From the NCBI RefSeq assembly GCF_900114265.1, contig NZ_FPKV01000001.1:1302001-1366000 (forward strand): a stretch of 64,000 nucleotides of DNA, written 5' to 3'. Positions within the stretch are counted from its first letter, which is position 1. Each line of letters begins with the position of its first letter. The position numbers were made by a program, and so were the translations under genes. The stretch is from Flaviramulus basaltis (GTDB lineage Bacteria; Bacteroidota; Bacteroidia; Flavobacteriales; Flavobacteriaceae). Below, piece by piece: positions 18,238 to 27,247 of this stretch. Below the pieces are notes generated by a model. That model saw only the letters and a program-made list of their open reading frames with translations. It made no database searches and was not told where the DNA came from.

Positions 18238-19719
18238 CTATTCTATGGTTTGAGATAGTTTTAAATGAACTTTTCTTCCTTCTCTTATTATTATTTCAAT
18301 AATCTCTTCAATGTCTTTTTTGGAGGTTCTGAAATTCACAATACAAGCTCTTAAACAATATTTTTCAAAAACAATAGCATTAGATAAAAACACTTCTCCT
18401 CCAGTCTGTAATTTATTTAATACATTTTCATTCAGTTTATTGAGATAATCATTGTTGTTTATATCTAATGGAATGTATCTTAATGTAGTTATACTTAAAT
18501 TTTGAGAAACAGCTTCCAGTTCTGGGTGTTTTTCAGCTAAGTGATATAAAATTTTAGAGAGTTGAATATCTTCACTAATAAGTTTTTCATAACCACTTCT
18601 ACCTATTTGTTGTAAGGTTAACCAGACTTTTAAAGCTCTAAAGCCTCTTGAGTTTTGAAATCCATATTCGTAAAAATTTTGAGCTATTTCTTCTTCATTA
18701 TGACTAAAATTATAATATTCGGGATGAGAACTATATGTGTCGATTAAATGCTGAGGATTTTTCACCAAAGTACATCCAGCTTCAAGCGGACTATATAGCC
18801 ATTTATGAGGGTCTAGAGCAATAGAGTCGGCTTCTTTAATACCTTCAAATAAATAGTTGAGTTTTGGAATAACTGCTGCAGGTACACCATAGGCGCCATC
18901 TATGTGAAACCACAAATCATATGTTTTGCAAATGGTTGATATATGACTCAAATCATCAACAACTCCAGTACTAACGTCTCCAGCTGTACCAATTACCATT
19001 ATTGGTTTATAGCCGTTTTTTAAATCTTGTTTTATTGTGGTTTCTAATATAGTAGTATCAATTCTATTGGTGGTATCAGTTTGTATCCATCGAATAGATT
19101 TAGTTCCTAATCCAAATAAAATAGCAGCTTTTTCAATCCAGGTATGTGTCGTTTTAGAACAGTAAATAGTAAGCTTGTCTGAATTGTTTGAAATACCATT
19201 TTCTTTGATGCTTTTAGGTGCTTTTGCTGTTCTAGCAGCTAAGAATGCGGTAAAATTGGCCATATTACCACCACTGACTAATATGCCGCCATAGTTTGGT
19301 GAAACACCAATAAATTCAGCTAACCATTTAATAGTTTGTTTTTCAATTTCAGAAGCTATAGGACTTAGAATATGTGCGCCAACATTTGGATTTACGGAAG
19401 CTGCTAGTAAGTCTGCCAATGCTCCAATTGGCGCAGCAGAAGAAGTAATATATCCCAAAAATTTTGGATGTCCGTTTAGTAAAGAATGGTTGAATAATAA
19501 ATTAGTGGTTTTAGAAATTAACTCATTTGATGCTATACCGTTTTCGGGTAATGATGAGTTTCCTAATATATTTTGTAATTGACTTGGGCCTTCATTTGGT
19601 GTAACTGGTCTTTTATCTATTGAATCAATAAAATCAGAAATATCATCAATTAATTTATAACCAATTTTTCTAAATTCTTCTTTGCCTATTTCTATAGATG
19701 ATTCTCTTGTTTCAGACAT
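18238..19719 (-). CDS. Group II PLP-dependent amino acid decarboxylase-like protein
   Basis: The product has 493 residues and a fold-type I PLP enzyme, aromatic-L-amino-acid/glutamate decarboxylase family. The Schiff-base lysine is K306 in L-D-P-H-K-W-L; upstream are the P-V-T-P-N-E-G-P, G-I-L-V-S-G-G-N-M-A-N-F and H-I-D-G-A-Y-G segments conserved in the group. The reaction would be decarboxylation of an amino acid to the amine plus CO2, but substrate (aromatic, aspartate, glutamate, diaminobutyrate) cannot be told from sequence alone. It is monocistronic, running toward the tRNA. Length is normal and the ATG at 19719 is the only good start. Confidence 0.88.
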   Translation of the reverse strand: MSETRESSIEIGKEEFRKIGYKLIDDISDFIDSIDKRPVTPNEGPSQLQNILGNSSLPENGIASNELISKTTNLLFNHSLLNGHPKFLGYITSSAAPIGALADLLAASVNPNVGAHILSPIASEIEKQTIKWLAEFIGVSPNYGGILVSGGNMANFTAFLAARTAKAPKSIKENGISNNSDKLTIYCSKTTHTWIEKAAILFGLGTKSIRWIQTDTTNRIDTTILETTIKQDLKNGYKPIMVIGTAGDVSTGVVDDLSHISTICKTYDLWFHIDGAYGVPAAVIPKLNYLFEGIKEADSIALDPHKWLYSPLEAGCTLVKNPQHLIDTYSSHPEYYNFSHNEEEIAQNFYEYGFQNSRGFRALKVWLTLQQIGRSGYEKLISEDIQLSKILYHLAEKHPELEAVSQNLSITTLRYIPLDINNNDYLNKLNENVLNKLQTGGEVFLSNAIVFEKYCLRACIVNFRTSKKDIEEIIEIIIREGRKVHLKLSQTIE

Positions 19720-19805
19720 AATTCTATCTTTTTAGAATGCATCAGAGCTTTTGTATCAGATGCTTAACGAAGTTAACTGAAATTTTTTACAAAGTCAATT
19801 TTACA

Positions 19806-19839
19806 CAAAAAAAGACCGCCTTTTTTAAGGCGGTCTTTT
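19806..19839 (-). terminator. metK terminator
   Basis: 13-bp perfect stem (19810-19822 with 19827-19839, core GACCGCC/GGCGGTC, loop TTTT). On the minus strand it is followed by a T run, placing it just after the metK stop. Confidence 0.88.
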
Positions 19840-19864
19840 CATAATAGTTATAAAAATTTTAGGT

Positions 19865-21118
19865 TTACAAACCAAAAACTTCTTTTACTTTATCAACATA
19901 ATCTAGTTTTTCCCAAGTAAAAAGTTCTACATCAAGTGTAATAGTTTCGCCCATAGGTTGAGAAAATGTTTTGGTAACGATTTCATTAACGCGTCCCATA
20001 TGTCCGTATGCAGCAGTTTCACTGTATATTGGTGCGCGTAATTTTAAACGATCTTCAATAGCAAAAGGGCGCATATCAAATATCTGAGATACTTTTACAG
20101 CAATTTCACCATCAGTCATATTAAAAGGACAAGTGCCATAGGTGTCAATAAAAATACCCATAGGTTCAACAACACCAATAGCATAACTTACTTGCACTAA
20201 AATTTCATCGGCAACACCAGCGGCAACTAAGTTTTTAGCAATATGTCTTGTGGCGTACGCAGCACTTCTATCTACTTTACTTGGGTCTTTACCTGAGAAA
20301 GCACCTCCACCATGAGCGCCTTTTCCGCCGTAAGTATCTACAATAATTTTACGTCCTGTTAATCCTGTATCACCATGTGGCCCACCAATAACAAATTTTC
20401 CTGTTGGGTTAATATGATATTTAATACTATCATTAAACAACTTTTGGATGGCTTCTGGTAATTTGGTAACTACACGAGGTATTAAAATTTCAACAATATC
20501 TTTTCTGATTTTAGCAAGCATGGTATCATCATCACCAAAATCATCATGTTGTGTTGAAACCACTATGGCATCAATACGTTGCGGAATATTATCATCACTA
20601 TACTCAATAGTTACCTGACTTTTAGAATCGGGTCTTAAATAAGTGATATCCTCGTTTTCTCTACGTAAATCAGCAAGTTCTTTTAAAATTCTATGCGATA
20701 AATCTAAAGCTAAAGGCATAAAGTTTTCGGTTTCATTGGTTGCGTAACCAAACATCATACCTTGGTCTCCAGCACCTTGCTCTTCTTTGCTAGCTCTATC
20801 TACACCTCTATTTATATCATCTGATTGCTCGTGAATAGCTGAAAGAACACCACAAGAGTTGCCATCAAACATATATTCGCCTTTGGTATAACCAATTTTG
20901 TTTATAGTATCTCGTGCAATTTTCTGTACATCTAAATACGTATGCGATTTAACTTCGCCAGCAAGCACCACTTGACCAGTAGTTACTAAAGTTTCACAAG
21001 CGACTTTCGAGTCTTTATCAAATGCTAAAAAATTATCAATTAAAGCATCACTAATTTGATCTGCTACTTTATCTGGGTGTCCTTCAGAAACACTTTCTGA
21101 AGTAAATAAATAAGCCAT
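19865..21118 (-). CDS. metK: S-adenosylmethionine synthase
   Basis: This 417-residue cytoplasmic enzyme makes S-adenosylmethionine from methionine and ATP. The N-terminus [15 protein letters not shown], the [11 protein letters not shown] hexapeptide region, and the G-G-P[11 protein letters not shown] and [16 protein letters not shown] loops are all intact. It is a single-gene unit: promoter at 21257-21285, a SAM-II-type riboswitch in its leader (21170-21242), and a terminator at 19806-19839. End-product control by SAM is therefore expected. Confidence 0.97.
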   Translation of the reverse strand: MAYLFTSESVSEGHPDKVADQISDALIDNFLAFDKDSKVACETLVTTGQVVLAGEVKSHTYLDVQKIARDTINKIGYTKGEYMFDGNSCGVLSAIHEQSDDINRGVDRASKEEQGAGDQGMMFGYATNETENFMPLALDLSHRILKELADLRRENEDITYLRPDSKSQVTIEYSDDNIPQRIDAIVVSTQHDDFGDDDTMLAKIRKDIVEILIPRVVTKLPEAIQKLFNDSIKYHINPTGKFVIGGPHGDTGLTGRKIIVDTYGGKGAHGGGAFSGKDPSKVDRSAAYATRHIAKNLVAAGVADEILVQVSYAIGVVEPMGIFIDTYGTCPFNMTDGEIAVKVSQIFDMRPFAIEDRLKLRAPIYSETAAYGHMGRVNEIVTKTFSQPMGETITLDVELFTWEKLDYVDKVKEVFGL

Positions 21119-21169
21119 AATTATATATTTTATTCAAGATTTGACGGATAACGTCGAAGGAAGTTGTTC

Positions 21170-21242
21170 ACTGCCTTTAGCATTTTTATTTATACTTAAA
21201 AATCAAGTACAAAGAGGTTGCAATCAGTCAAATCTTTCCTCT
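21170..21242 (-). ncRNA. SAM-II-type riboswitch in the metK leader
   Basis: Read on the minus strand: P1 5' arm AGAGG (21238-21242); loop with AAAGATTTGACTGATTGCA; P1 3' arm CCTCT (21213-21217); a long loop holding a small TACTT/AAGTA hairpin; then TGCTAAAGGCAGT (21170-21182). ACTG pairs with CAGT and GCA with TGC around an ATT/TAAAGG internal loop, giving an H-type pseudoknot with the TTTGA and GCTAAAG signatures of SAM-II (metA motif) aptamers, with an extended loop. It directly precedes metK, the expected target. Called from motif memory and hand pairing, not from a covariance search. Confidence 0.82.
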
Positions 21243-21256
21243 GTTATTTGTTTAGG

Positions 21257-21285
21257 CAAAAGTAAAAAAATAAAAGAATATGCAA
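21257..21285 (-). promoter_or_regulatory. metK promoter (TTG-N18-TACTTTTG)
   Basis: Minus strand: TTG at 21283-21285, 18-base spacer, TACTTTTG at 21257-21264, a full TAnnTTTG match. The predicted start at about 21250 is 8 bases before the riboswitch. Confidence 0.65.
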
Positions 21286-21336
21286 GTTGATTTTTATTTT
21301 TTTATGAAAACAATAGGTATTCAAAAAATATTTATG

Positions 21337-21344
21337 AATATTTG
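21337..21344 (+). promoter_or_regulatory. Weak candidate -7 box for the ilv leader transcript
   Basis: AATATTTG is one base off TAnnTTTG and lies 10 bases before the leader peptide ATG. No TTG box is evident upstream. Some promoter must lie here, between metK and the leader, but its exact place is uncertain. Confidence 0.3.
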
Positions 21345-21354
21345 TTAAACATTT

Positions 21355-21417
21355 ATGAAAAATCAATTAGTAAATATCATTTCTGTCATTGTTATTGTGA
21401 TTATTTCACAACGATAG
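21355..21417 (+). CDS. ilv operon leader peptide
   Basis: A 20-codon frame, ATG at 21355 to TAG at 21415-21417. It encodes a peptide with 6 Ile, 4 Val and 1 Leu, including the run I-I-S-V-I-V-I-V-I-I. It lies immediately upstream of an antiterminator/terminator pair and the branched-chain amino acid operon. A TTGTGA/TCACAA hairpin (21395-21411) covers the end of the Ile/Val codon run. This is the layout of a classical ribosome-stalling attenuator: shortage of charged Ile/Val tRNA would stall the ribosome on these codons. Confidence 0.85.
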   Translation: MKNQLVNIISVIVIVIISQR

Positions 21418-21478
21418 GGAATGGTATATTAAAACTTATATAAATTTTAAAGCCTTCCCAAAACGGAAGGCTTTTTTT
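21395..21478 (+). promoter_or_regulatory. ilv attenuator (pause hairpin, antiterminator, terminator)
   Basis: Three competing structures. 1:2 hairpin: TTGTGA (21395-21400) with TCACAA (21406-21411). Antiterminator 2:3: GGGAA-T-GG (21417-21424) with CCTTCCC (21453-21459), 7 pairs and one bulge. Terminator 3:4: AAAGCCTTCC (21449-21458) with GGAAGGCTTT (21465-21474), then Ts to 21478. A ribosome reaching the leader stop codon would cover 21417-21424 and allow termination; one stalled in the Ile/Val run would leave it free to form the antiterminator and let ilvDBNCA be transcribed. Confidence 0.85.
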
Positions 21479-21554
21479 ATGCTTTTTTTTCATTTTTGAA
21501 CATCATAGAAAAATTGATTTAAATAACTGATAAACAGAATGTTGAATTGATTAT

Positions 21555-21562
21555 TATGTTTG
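21555..21562 (+). promoter_or_regulatory. Possible internal promoter box before ilvD
   Basis: TATGTTTG matches TAnnTTTG in the 242-base stretch between the attenuator terminator (ends 21478) and ilvD (21721). No TTG box is found at proper spacing. If real it would give an attenuator-independent basal transcript. The rest of that stretch is AT-rich with nothing else recognised. Confidence 0.25.
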
Positions 21563-21720
21563 TGAATTTAACCTTAAATAACAATGAATAAACATTATAA
21601 AAACCTAATAAATTAATTTCGATTCTTGTTTTGGTTTATTTTTCAAGATTTTTATTTAAAATCCTAAAAATCAGTAAAAAAAACATTAACAATGAAGAGA
21701 AGCAATTTTTTGCAATATAT

Positions 21721-23406
21721 ATGAAAGAACTAAATAAACATAGTAGAAGATTAACACAAGATGAATCTCAGCCAGCATCTCAAGCCATGCTATATGCGGT
21801 AGGATTGACAGATGAAGATATGAAAAAAGCCCAAGTGGGTATTGCTAGTACAGGATACGATGGAAACCCGTGTAATATGCATTTAAATGGTTTAGCTGCT
21901 GAAGTTAAAATTGAATGTAAAATAGCAGGTTTGGTAGGCTTAGGGTTTAATACCATTGGTGTTAGTGATGGTATTTCTATGGGAACTTCTGGAATGAATT
22001 ATTCTTTAGCTTCTCGAGATATTATTGCAGATTCTATTGAAACCGTAATGAATGCTCAAAGTTATGACGCACTTATATCTGTGGTTGGTTGTGATAAAAA
22101 TATGCCAGGAGCAGTTATTGCAATGTTGCGTTTAAATCGTCCGTCAATAATGATGTATGGTGGTACCATAGCATCTGGAAAATATAAAGGAAGAAAACTA
22201 AATATTGTTTCAGCTTTTGAAGCTTTAGGTCAAAAAGTTGCAGGTGAAATTGATGAAGAAGAATATAGAGAGATTATAAAAAATGCCATTCCTGGAGCTG
22301 GTGCTTGTGGTGGTATGTATACTGCAAATACAATGGCTTCCGCTATAGAATGTATGGGGTTTGCATTGCCTTATAATTCGTCTATTCCTGCCGAAAATCC
22401 TAATAAATTATCAGAAAGTGAAAGAACAGCCATAGCTGTTAAAAACCTTTTAGAATTAGATTTAAAACCTTTAGATATTATTTCTAAAAAATCTATTGAA
22501 AATGCTATAGCACTTGTAAATGCATTGGGAGGATCTACAAATGCAGTTTTACACTTTTTAGCAATTGCACATGCGGCAGATATAGAATTCACATTAGAAG
22601 ATTTTCAACGTGTTAGTGACAAAACACCTTTAATAGCCGATCTAAAACCGAGCGGAAAATATTTAATGGAAGATGTTCACGGCGTTGGAGGAACACCAGC
22701 TGTGATGAAATATTTATTAGACAATGGTTATTTACATGGTGATTGTATGACAGTAACAGGAAAAACATTAGCTGAAAATTTAGCAGATGTTGAGCCTCTT
22801 AAGTTTGAAAATGATCAAGATGTTATTTATCCAAAAGATAAAGCATTAAAATCTTCAGGGAACTTACAAATCCTTTATGGAAACTTAGCGACTGAAGGTG
22901 CTGTTGCTAAAATATCAGGAAATGAAGGCTTATTGTTTGAAGGAAAAGCGGTTGTTTATGATGGTGAGCAAGCAGCAAATACAGGAATTTCGAATGGCGA
23001 AGTAGAAAGAGGCGATGTAGTCGTCATTAGATATGTTGGTCCAAAAGGAGGTCCAGGAATGCCAGAAATGTTAAAACCAACGTCTTTAATAATGGGTGCT
23101 GGTTTAGGGAAATCTGTAGCTTTAATTACAGATGGGCGTTTTTCTGGAGGTACTCACGGTTTTGTTGTTGGACATATTACACCAGAAGCACAATCTGGAG
23201 GAACTATAGGATTATTAAAAACAGGAGATAAAATTAAAATTAGTGCGGAAGATAATTCCATTAACGTATTACTTTCTGATGAAGAGTTAGCAGAAAGAAA
23301 AGCACAATGGGTTGAGCCAGAGTTAAAACACAAAAAAGGAATATTATATAAATATGCAAAAATGGTAGCATCAGCTTCAAAAGGCTGCGTTACAGATGCA
23401 TTTTAA
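21721..23406 (+). CDS. ilvD: Dihydroxy-acid dehydratase
   Basis: The product has 561 residues. It converts 2,3-dihydroxy-isovalerate and 2,3-dihydroxy-3-methylvalerate to the 2-oxo acids leading to Val/Leu and Ile. It has the Fe-S ligand cysteines of the family: [15 protein letters not shown], and [11 protein letters not shown]; also [12 protein letters not shown] and [11 protein letters not shown] near the C-terminus. The frame extends upstream to a TTG at 21631, but the family starts at about M-K-E-L-N-K-H-S-R, so ATG 21721 is chosen. First structural gene of the attenuated operon; 11 bases before ilvB. Confidence 0.97.
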   Translation: MKELNKHSRRLTQDESQPASQAMLYAVGLTDEDMKKAQVGIASTGYDGNPCNMHLNGLAAEVKIECKIAGLVGLGFNTIGVSDGISMGTSGMNYSLASRDIIADSIETVMNAQSYDALISVVGCDKNMPGAVIAMLRLNRPSIMMYGGTIASGKYKGRKLNIVSAFEALGQKVAGEIDEEEYREIIKNAIPGAGACGGMYTANTMASAIECMGFALPYNSSIPAENPNKLSESERTAIAVKNLLELDLKPLDIISKKSIENAIALVNALGGSTNAVLHFLAIAHAADIEFTLEDFQRVSDKTPLIADLKPSGKYLMEDVHGVGGTPAVMKYLLDNGYLHGDCMTVTGKTLAENLADVEPLKFENDQDVIYPKDKALKSSGNLQILYGNLATEGAVAKISGNEGLLFEGKAVVYDGEQAANTGISNGEVERGDVVVIRYVGPKGGPGMPEMLKPTSLIMGAGLGKSVALITDGRFSGGTHGFVVGHITPEAQSGGTIGLLKTGDKIKISAEDNSINVLLSDEELAERKAQWVEPELKHKKGILYKYAKMVASASKGCVTDAF

Positions 23407-23417
23407 ATTTGTGAGTT

Positions 23418-25151
23418 ATGAATACACAAACAGCTAAAAAAACTAAAGAAGTGATAAATAAAACAGAACGTATCACAGGTAGCGAAGCTATTATCAAATG
23501 CCTAATTGCTGAGGGCGTAGATATTCTTTATGGATATCCAGGAGGTGCTATTATGCCTGTATACGATGAGTTATATAAATATCAAGATAAAATTCATCAT
23601 GTATTAACGCGCCACGAACAAGGCGCTACACATGCAGCTCAAGGTTATGCGCGTATTTCTGGAAAAGTTGGTGTTGCTATGGCTACTTCAGGTCCAGGTG
23701 CTACAAATTTAGTAACAGGAATTGCAGATGCGCAAATAGATTCAACACCTATGGTTTGTATCACAGGTCAAGTCTTTTCACATTTATTAGGTAGTGATGC
23801 GTTTCAAGAAACCGATATTGTTGGTATTTCCACACCAGTTACAAAATGGAATCATCAAGTTACTAAAGCTTCAGAAATCCCAGAAGTTTTAGCGAAAGCA
23901 TTTTATATAGCAAAAAGCGGACGTCCAGGTCCAGTTTTAATAGATATTACAAAAGATGCCCAGGTTTCTGAGTTAGATTTTGAATACAAAAAGTGTACAG
24001 GAATTAGAAGTTATATTCCAGTACCTAAAACAAATCCAGACAAAGTTAAAGCGGCTGCCGAATTAATAAATTCAGCAAAAAAACCAATGATTGTTTGGGG
24101 GCAAGGTGTTATTCTTGGTCAAGCAGAAAATGAGTTAAAAGCTGTTATTGAAAAAGCAGGTATTCCATCTGCGTGGACAATTCTAGGGGCTTCAGCAATA
24201 CCAACTTCACACCCATTAAATATTGGTATGGTTGGAATGCATGGTAATTATGCACCTAATAAATTAACTAACGAATGCGACGTTCTAATTGCTATAGGCA
24301 TGCGTTTTGATGATCGTGTTACTGGCAGTTTAAATACTTATGCTAAACAAGCAAAAATTATTCATTTTGATATTGATCCTGCAGAGATTGATAAAAATGT
24401 AAAAACAGATGTTGCTGTAATAGGCGATTCTAAAGATAGTTTAGCTAAATTATTACCATTATTAAAAGAAACATCTCATGATTCATGGTTAAAAGAATTT
24501 AAAGATTTATATGCTATTGAGTTTGAAAAAGTTATTAAAGATGACATAACACCTACTAAAGAAGGTTTAACCATGGGTGAGGTTATAAGACAAATAAATA
24601 TTGAAACTAAAGGTAATGCCGCCATTGTATCGGATGTTGGGCAACACCAAATGATTGCATGTCGTTATGCCGATTTTAATATTACAAAAAGTAATATTAC
24701 ATCAGGTGGTTTAGGTACTATGGGGTTTGCACTTCCTGCAGCAATTGGAGCTAAAATGGCAGCGCCAGAACGAGAGGTTGTTGCTATTATTGGTGATGGT
24801 GGTTACCAAATGACGATTCAAGAACTGGGAACTATTTTTCAGCAAAAAGTACCTGTAAAAATAGTAGTTTTAAATAACGAGTTTTTAGGAATGGTACGTC
24901 AATGGCAACAGTTGTTTTTCGATAAACGTTATGCGTCAACAGAAATGACAAATCCTAATTTCGTTGCTATAGCAGAAGGTTACTATATTAAAGCCAGAAA
25001 AGTAGTAAAACGTGAAGAATTAGCAGAAGCAGTAAAAGAAATGATTGCATCAAAAGACTCATATTTCTTAGAAGTTTGTGTAGAAAAAGAAGGTAATGTG
25101 TTTCCAATGATTCCTTCTGGAGCATCGGTTTCAGATGTACGTTTAAGCTAA
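23418..25151 (+). CDS. ilvB: Acetolactate synthase, large (catalytic) subunit
   Basis: The product has 577 residues. This ThDP enzyme condenses two pyruvates, or pyruvate and 2-oxobutyrate, as the first common step of branched-chain amino acid synthesis. The catalytic glutamate lies in T-R-H-E-Q-G-A-T-H-A-A-Q-G-Y-A-R, the FAD region is in the middle, and the ThDP-binding G-D-G-G-Y-Q-M-T...N-N-E-F-L-G-M-V-R-Q-W-Q is near the C-terminus. Normal length. It works with the small subunit encoded 11 bases downstream. Confidence 0.96.
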   Translation: MNTQTAKKTKEVINKTERITGSEAIIKCLIAEGVDILYGYPGGAIMPVYDELYKYQDKIHHVLTRHEQGATHAAQGYARISGKVGVAMATSGPGATNLVTGIADAQIDSTPMVCITGQVFSHLLGSDAFQETDIVGISTPVTKWNHQVTKASEIPEVLAKAFYIAKSGRPGPVLIDITKDAQVSELDFEYKKCTGIRSYIPVPKTNPDKVKAAAELINSAKKPMIVWGQGVILGQAENELKAVIEKAGIPSAWTILGASAIPTSHPLNIGMVGMHGNYAPNKLTNECDVLIAIGMRFDDRVTGSLNTYAKQAKIIHFDIDPAEIDKNVKTDVAVIGDSKDSLAKLLPLLKETSHDSWLKEFKDLYAIEFEKVIKDDITPTKEGLTMGEVIRQINIETKGNAAIVSDVGQHQMIACRYADFNITKSNITSGGLGTMGFALPAAIGAKMAAPEREVVAIIGDGGYQMTIQELGTIFQQKVPVKIVVLNNEFLGMVRQWQQLFFDKRYASTEMTNPNFVAIAEGYYIKARKVVKREELAEAVKEMIASKDSYFLEVCVEKEGNVFPMIPSGASVSDVRLS

Positions 25152-25162
25152 AAAATAAAGAA

Positions 25163-25696
25163 ATGAACGAAGATATAAAAACATTCACCATATCAATTTA
25201 TACCGAAAATAACATCGGTTTATTAAATCGTATATCAGCAATTTTTCAACGCAGACACATTAATATTGAAAGTTTAACAACTTCACAATCTGAAATTGAA
25301 GGCGTAAATCGTTTTGTAATTGTTGTGAATATTACGGAAGAACAAGCTAAAAAAATTGTTGGACAATTTGAAAAACAAATAGAAGTTATTCGTGCTTTTT
25401 ATCATACTGATGAAGAAACTATTTATCAAGAATCATGTATGTTTAAAATCAAATCAAATTTATTGTTTGAGGAGCCACAAATTCAGAATATAATTAAAGA
25501 AAGCAATACAAGAATAGTTACTGTAAATAAAGAGTTTTTTGTGCTAGAAAAGTCTGGTAGAAGAAACGAAATTGAATCTTTAAGAAGAGATTTAAATGTT
25601 TTTGGCATTATGCAATTTGTACGTTCTGGTCGTATAGCAGTAACAAAAGATGAAATGAAAGTAACAGAAATGCTATTAGCATTTAATAACCAATAA
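25163..25696 (+). CDS. ilvN: Acetolactate synthase, small (regulatory) subunit
   Basis: The product has 177 residues. An N-terminal ACT domain (T-I-S-I-Y-T-E-N-N-I-G-L-L-N-R-I-S-A-I-F, residues about 7-80) binds valine in this family for feedback inhibition; a C-terminal domain follows with the L-E-K-S-G-R-R-N-E-I-E and F-G-I-M-Q-F-V-R-S-G-R-I-A pattern. It pairs with IlvB. Symbol could equally be ilvH; ilvN is used by position with ilvB. Confidence 0.94.
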   Translation: MNEDIKTFTISIYTENNIGLLNRISAIFQRRHINIESLTTSQSEIEGVNRFVIVVNITEEQAKKIVGQFEKQIEVIRAFYHTDEETIYQESCMFKIKSNLLFEEPQIQNIIKESNTRIVTVNKEFFVLEKSGRRNEIESLRRDLNVFGIMQFVRSGRIAVTKDEMKVTEMLLAFNNQ

Positions 25697-25712
25697 TAAC
25701 TAATAATTAAAA

Positions 25713-27188
25713 ATGGGAAATTATTTTAACACACTATCGTTAAGAGACAAATTAAATCAATTATCGAAGTGTAGATTTATGGATTCTTCAGAGTTTGAAG
25801 ATGGAGTAAATGCATTAAAAGGAAAGAAAATTGTGATTGTAGGATGTGGAGCGCAAGGTCTTAACCAAGGTTTAAATATGAGAGATTCTGGATTAGATAT
25901 TTCTTATACTTTAAGACCACAAGCTATTGCAGAAAAACGTGCGTCTTATGTAAACGCAACCGAAAATGGTTTTAATGTAGGAACATACGAAGAGTTAATT
26001 CCAACAGCAGATTTAGTATTAAACTTAACACCAGACAAACAACATACAAGTGTAATAAAAGCGATTATGCCTTTAATGAAAAAAGGTGCAACGTTATCAT
26101 ATTCTCATGGTTTTAATATTGTTGAAGAAGGGACTCAAGTTCGTGAAGACTTAACAGTTATTATGGTGGCGCCTAAATGCCCAGGAACAGAAGTAAGAGA
26201 AGAATATAAAAGAGGTTTTGGTGTGCCAACTTTAATTGCGGTACACGAAGAAAATGACCCAGAAGGAAAAGGATGGGCTCAAGCAAAAGCTTACGCTGCT
26301 GCAACTGGTGGTGATAAAGCTGGTGTATTGGCATCATCTTTTGTTGCTGAGGTTAAATCTGATTTAATGGGAGAACAAACTATTCTTTGTGGTTTGTTGC
26401 AAACAGGATCTATTCTTTGTTTTGATAAAATGATTGAAAAAGGAATTGACGCTGGTTATGCTTCAAAATTAATTCAATATGGTTGGGAAACTGTAACAGA
26501 AGGTCTTAAATATGGTGGTATTACTAACATGATGGATCGTTTGTCTAACCCAGCAAAAATTAAAGCTTTCGAACTTTCAGAAGAATTAAAAGATATTATG
26601 CGTCCGTTATTTCAAAAACATATGGATGACATTATGGAAGGTAACTTTTCTAGTGGAATGATGGCAGACTGGGCTAATGATGATAAAGATTTATTAGGTT
26701 GGAGAGCTGCAACAGCTGAAACTGCTTTTGAAAAAACACCTGCTGGTGATATTGAAATTTCAGAGCAAGAGTACTATGATAATGGAGTTTTAATGGTTGC
26801 TATGGTAAGAGCAGGAGTGGAATTAGCTTTTGAAGCAATGACGGATTCTGGAATTATTGATGCGTCTGCATACTACGAGTCATTACACGAAACGCCACTT
26901 ATCGCAAATACTATTGCAAGACGTAAATTATATGAAATGAATAGTGTGATTTCTGATACTGCGGAGTACGGTTGTTATTTATTTGATCATGCTTGTAAGC
27001 CATTATTAGCAGATTTTATGACAAAAATTGACACTGATGTTATTGGTAAGGCATATGCAAAAGATAACGGTAAAGGTGTTGATAATGCTAAATTAATAGA
27101 AGTAAATAAAGCATTAAGAAATCATCCAGTTGAAAAAGTAGGATCTTTTTTAAGAGCTTCTATGACTGCTATGAAACCAATAGTATAA
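25713..27188 (+). CDS. ilvC: Ketol-acid reductoisomerase, class II (long form)
   Basis: The product has 491 residues, the long class II form with a duplicated knotted C-terminal domain rather than the ~330-residue class I. It isomerises and reduces acetolactate and acetohydroxybutyrate using NADPH. The Rossmann motif is [10 protein letters not shown]; metal-binding acidic residues lie in [11 protein letters not shown] and E-L-A-F-E. It starts N-Y-F-N-T-L-S-L-R, as in enterobacterial and flavobacterial class II enzymes. 16 bases after ilvN. Confidence 0.96.
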   Translation: MGNYFNTLSLRDKLNQLSKCRFMDSSEFEDGVNALKGKKIVIVGCGAQGLNQGLNMRDSGLDISYTLRPQAIAEKRASYVNATENGFNVGTYEELIPTADLVLNLTPDKQHTSVIKAIMPLMKKGATLSYSHGFNIVEEGTQVREDLTVIMVAPKCPGTEVREEYKRGFGVPTLIAVHEENDPEGKGWAQAKAYAAATGGDKAGVLASSFVAEVKSDLMGEQTILCGLLQTGSILCFDKMIEKGIDAGYASKLIQYGWETVTEGLKYGGITNMMDRLSNPAKIKAFELSEELKDIMRPLFQKHMDDIMEGNFSSGMMADWANDDKDLLGWRAATAETAFEKTPAGDIEISEQEYYDNGVLMVAMVRAGVELAFEAMTDSGIIDASAYYESLHETPLIANTIARRKLYEMNSVISDTAEYGCYLFDHACKPLLADFMTKIDTDVIGKAYAKDNGKGVDNAKLIEVNKALRNHPVEKVGSFLRASMTAMKPIV

Positions 27189-27200
27189 ATTTATATTGAA

Positions 27201-27229
27201 TAACTGCTAGGTTTTAAATCTGGCAGTTA
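27201..27229 (+). terminator. Hairpin after ilvC without a strong T tract
   Basis: Stem TAACTGCTAG (27201-27210) with CTGGCAGTTA (27220-27229), one G-T pair, loop of 9. The following bases (TTATTGAATATTTCC) are only moderately T-rich. It may lower but not stop transcription into the methyltransferase and ilvA, or stabilise the upstream mRNA. Confidence 0.5.
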
Positions 27230-27247
27230 TTATTGAATATTTCCAAG

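Noticed and set aside
21304-21348. Short ATG frame M-K-T-I-G-I-Q-K-I-F-M-N-I-C as the ilv leader
   Set aside because: It has fewer branched-chain codons and lies before the hairpin set; the 21355 frame overlaps the attenuator structures properly.
21631-21720. N-terminal extension of IlvD from a TTG codon
   Set aside because: Family members begin at the ATG at 21721; the extension has no conserved content.
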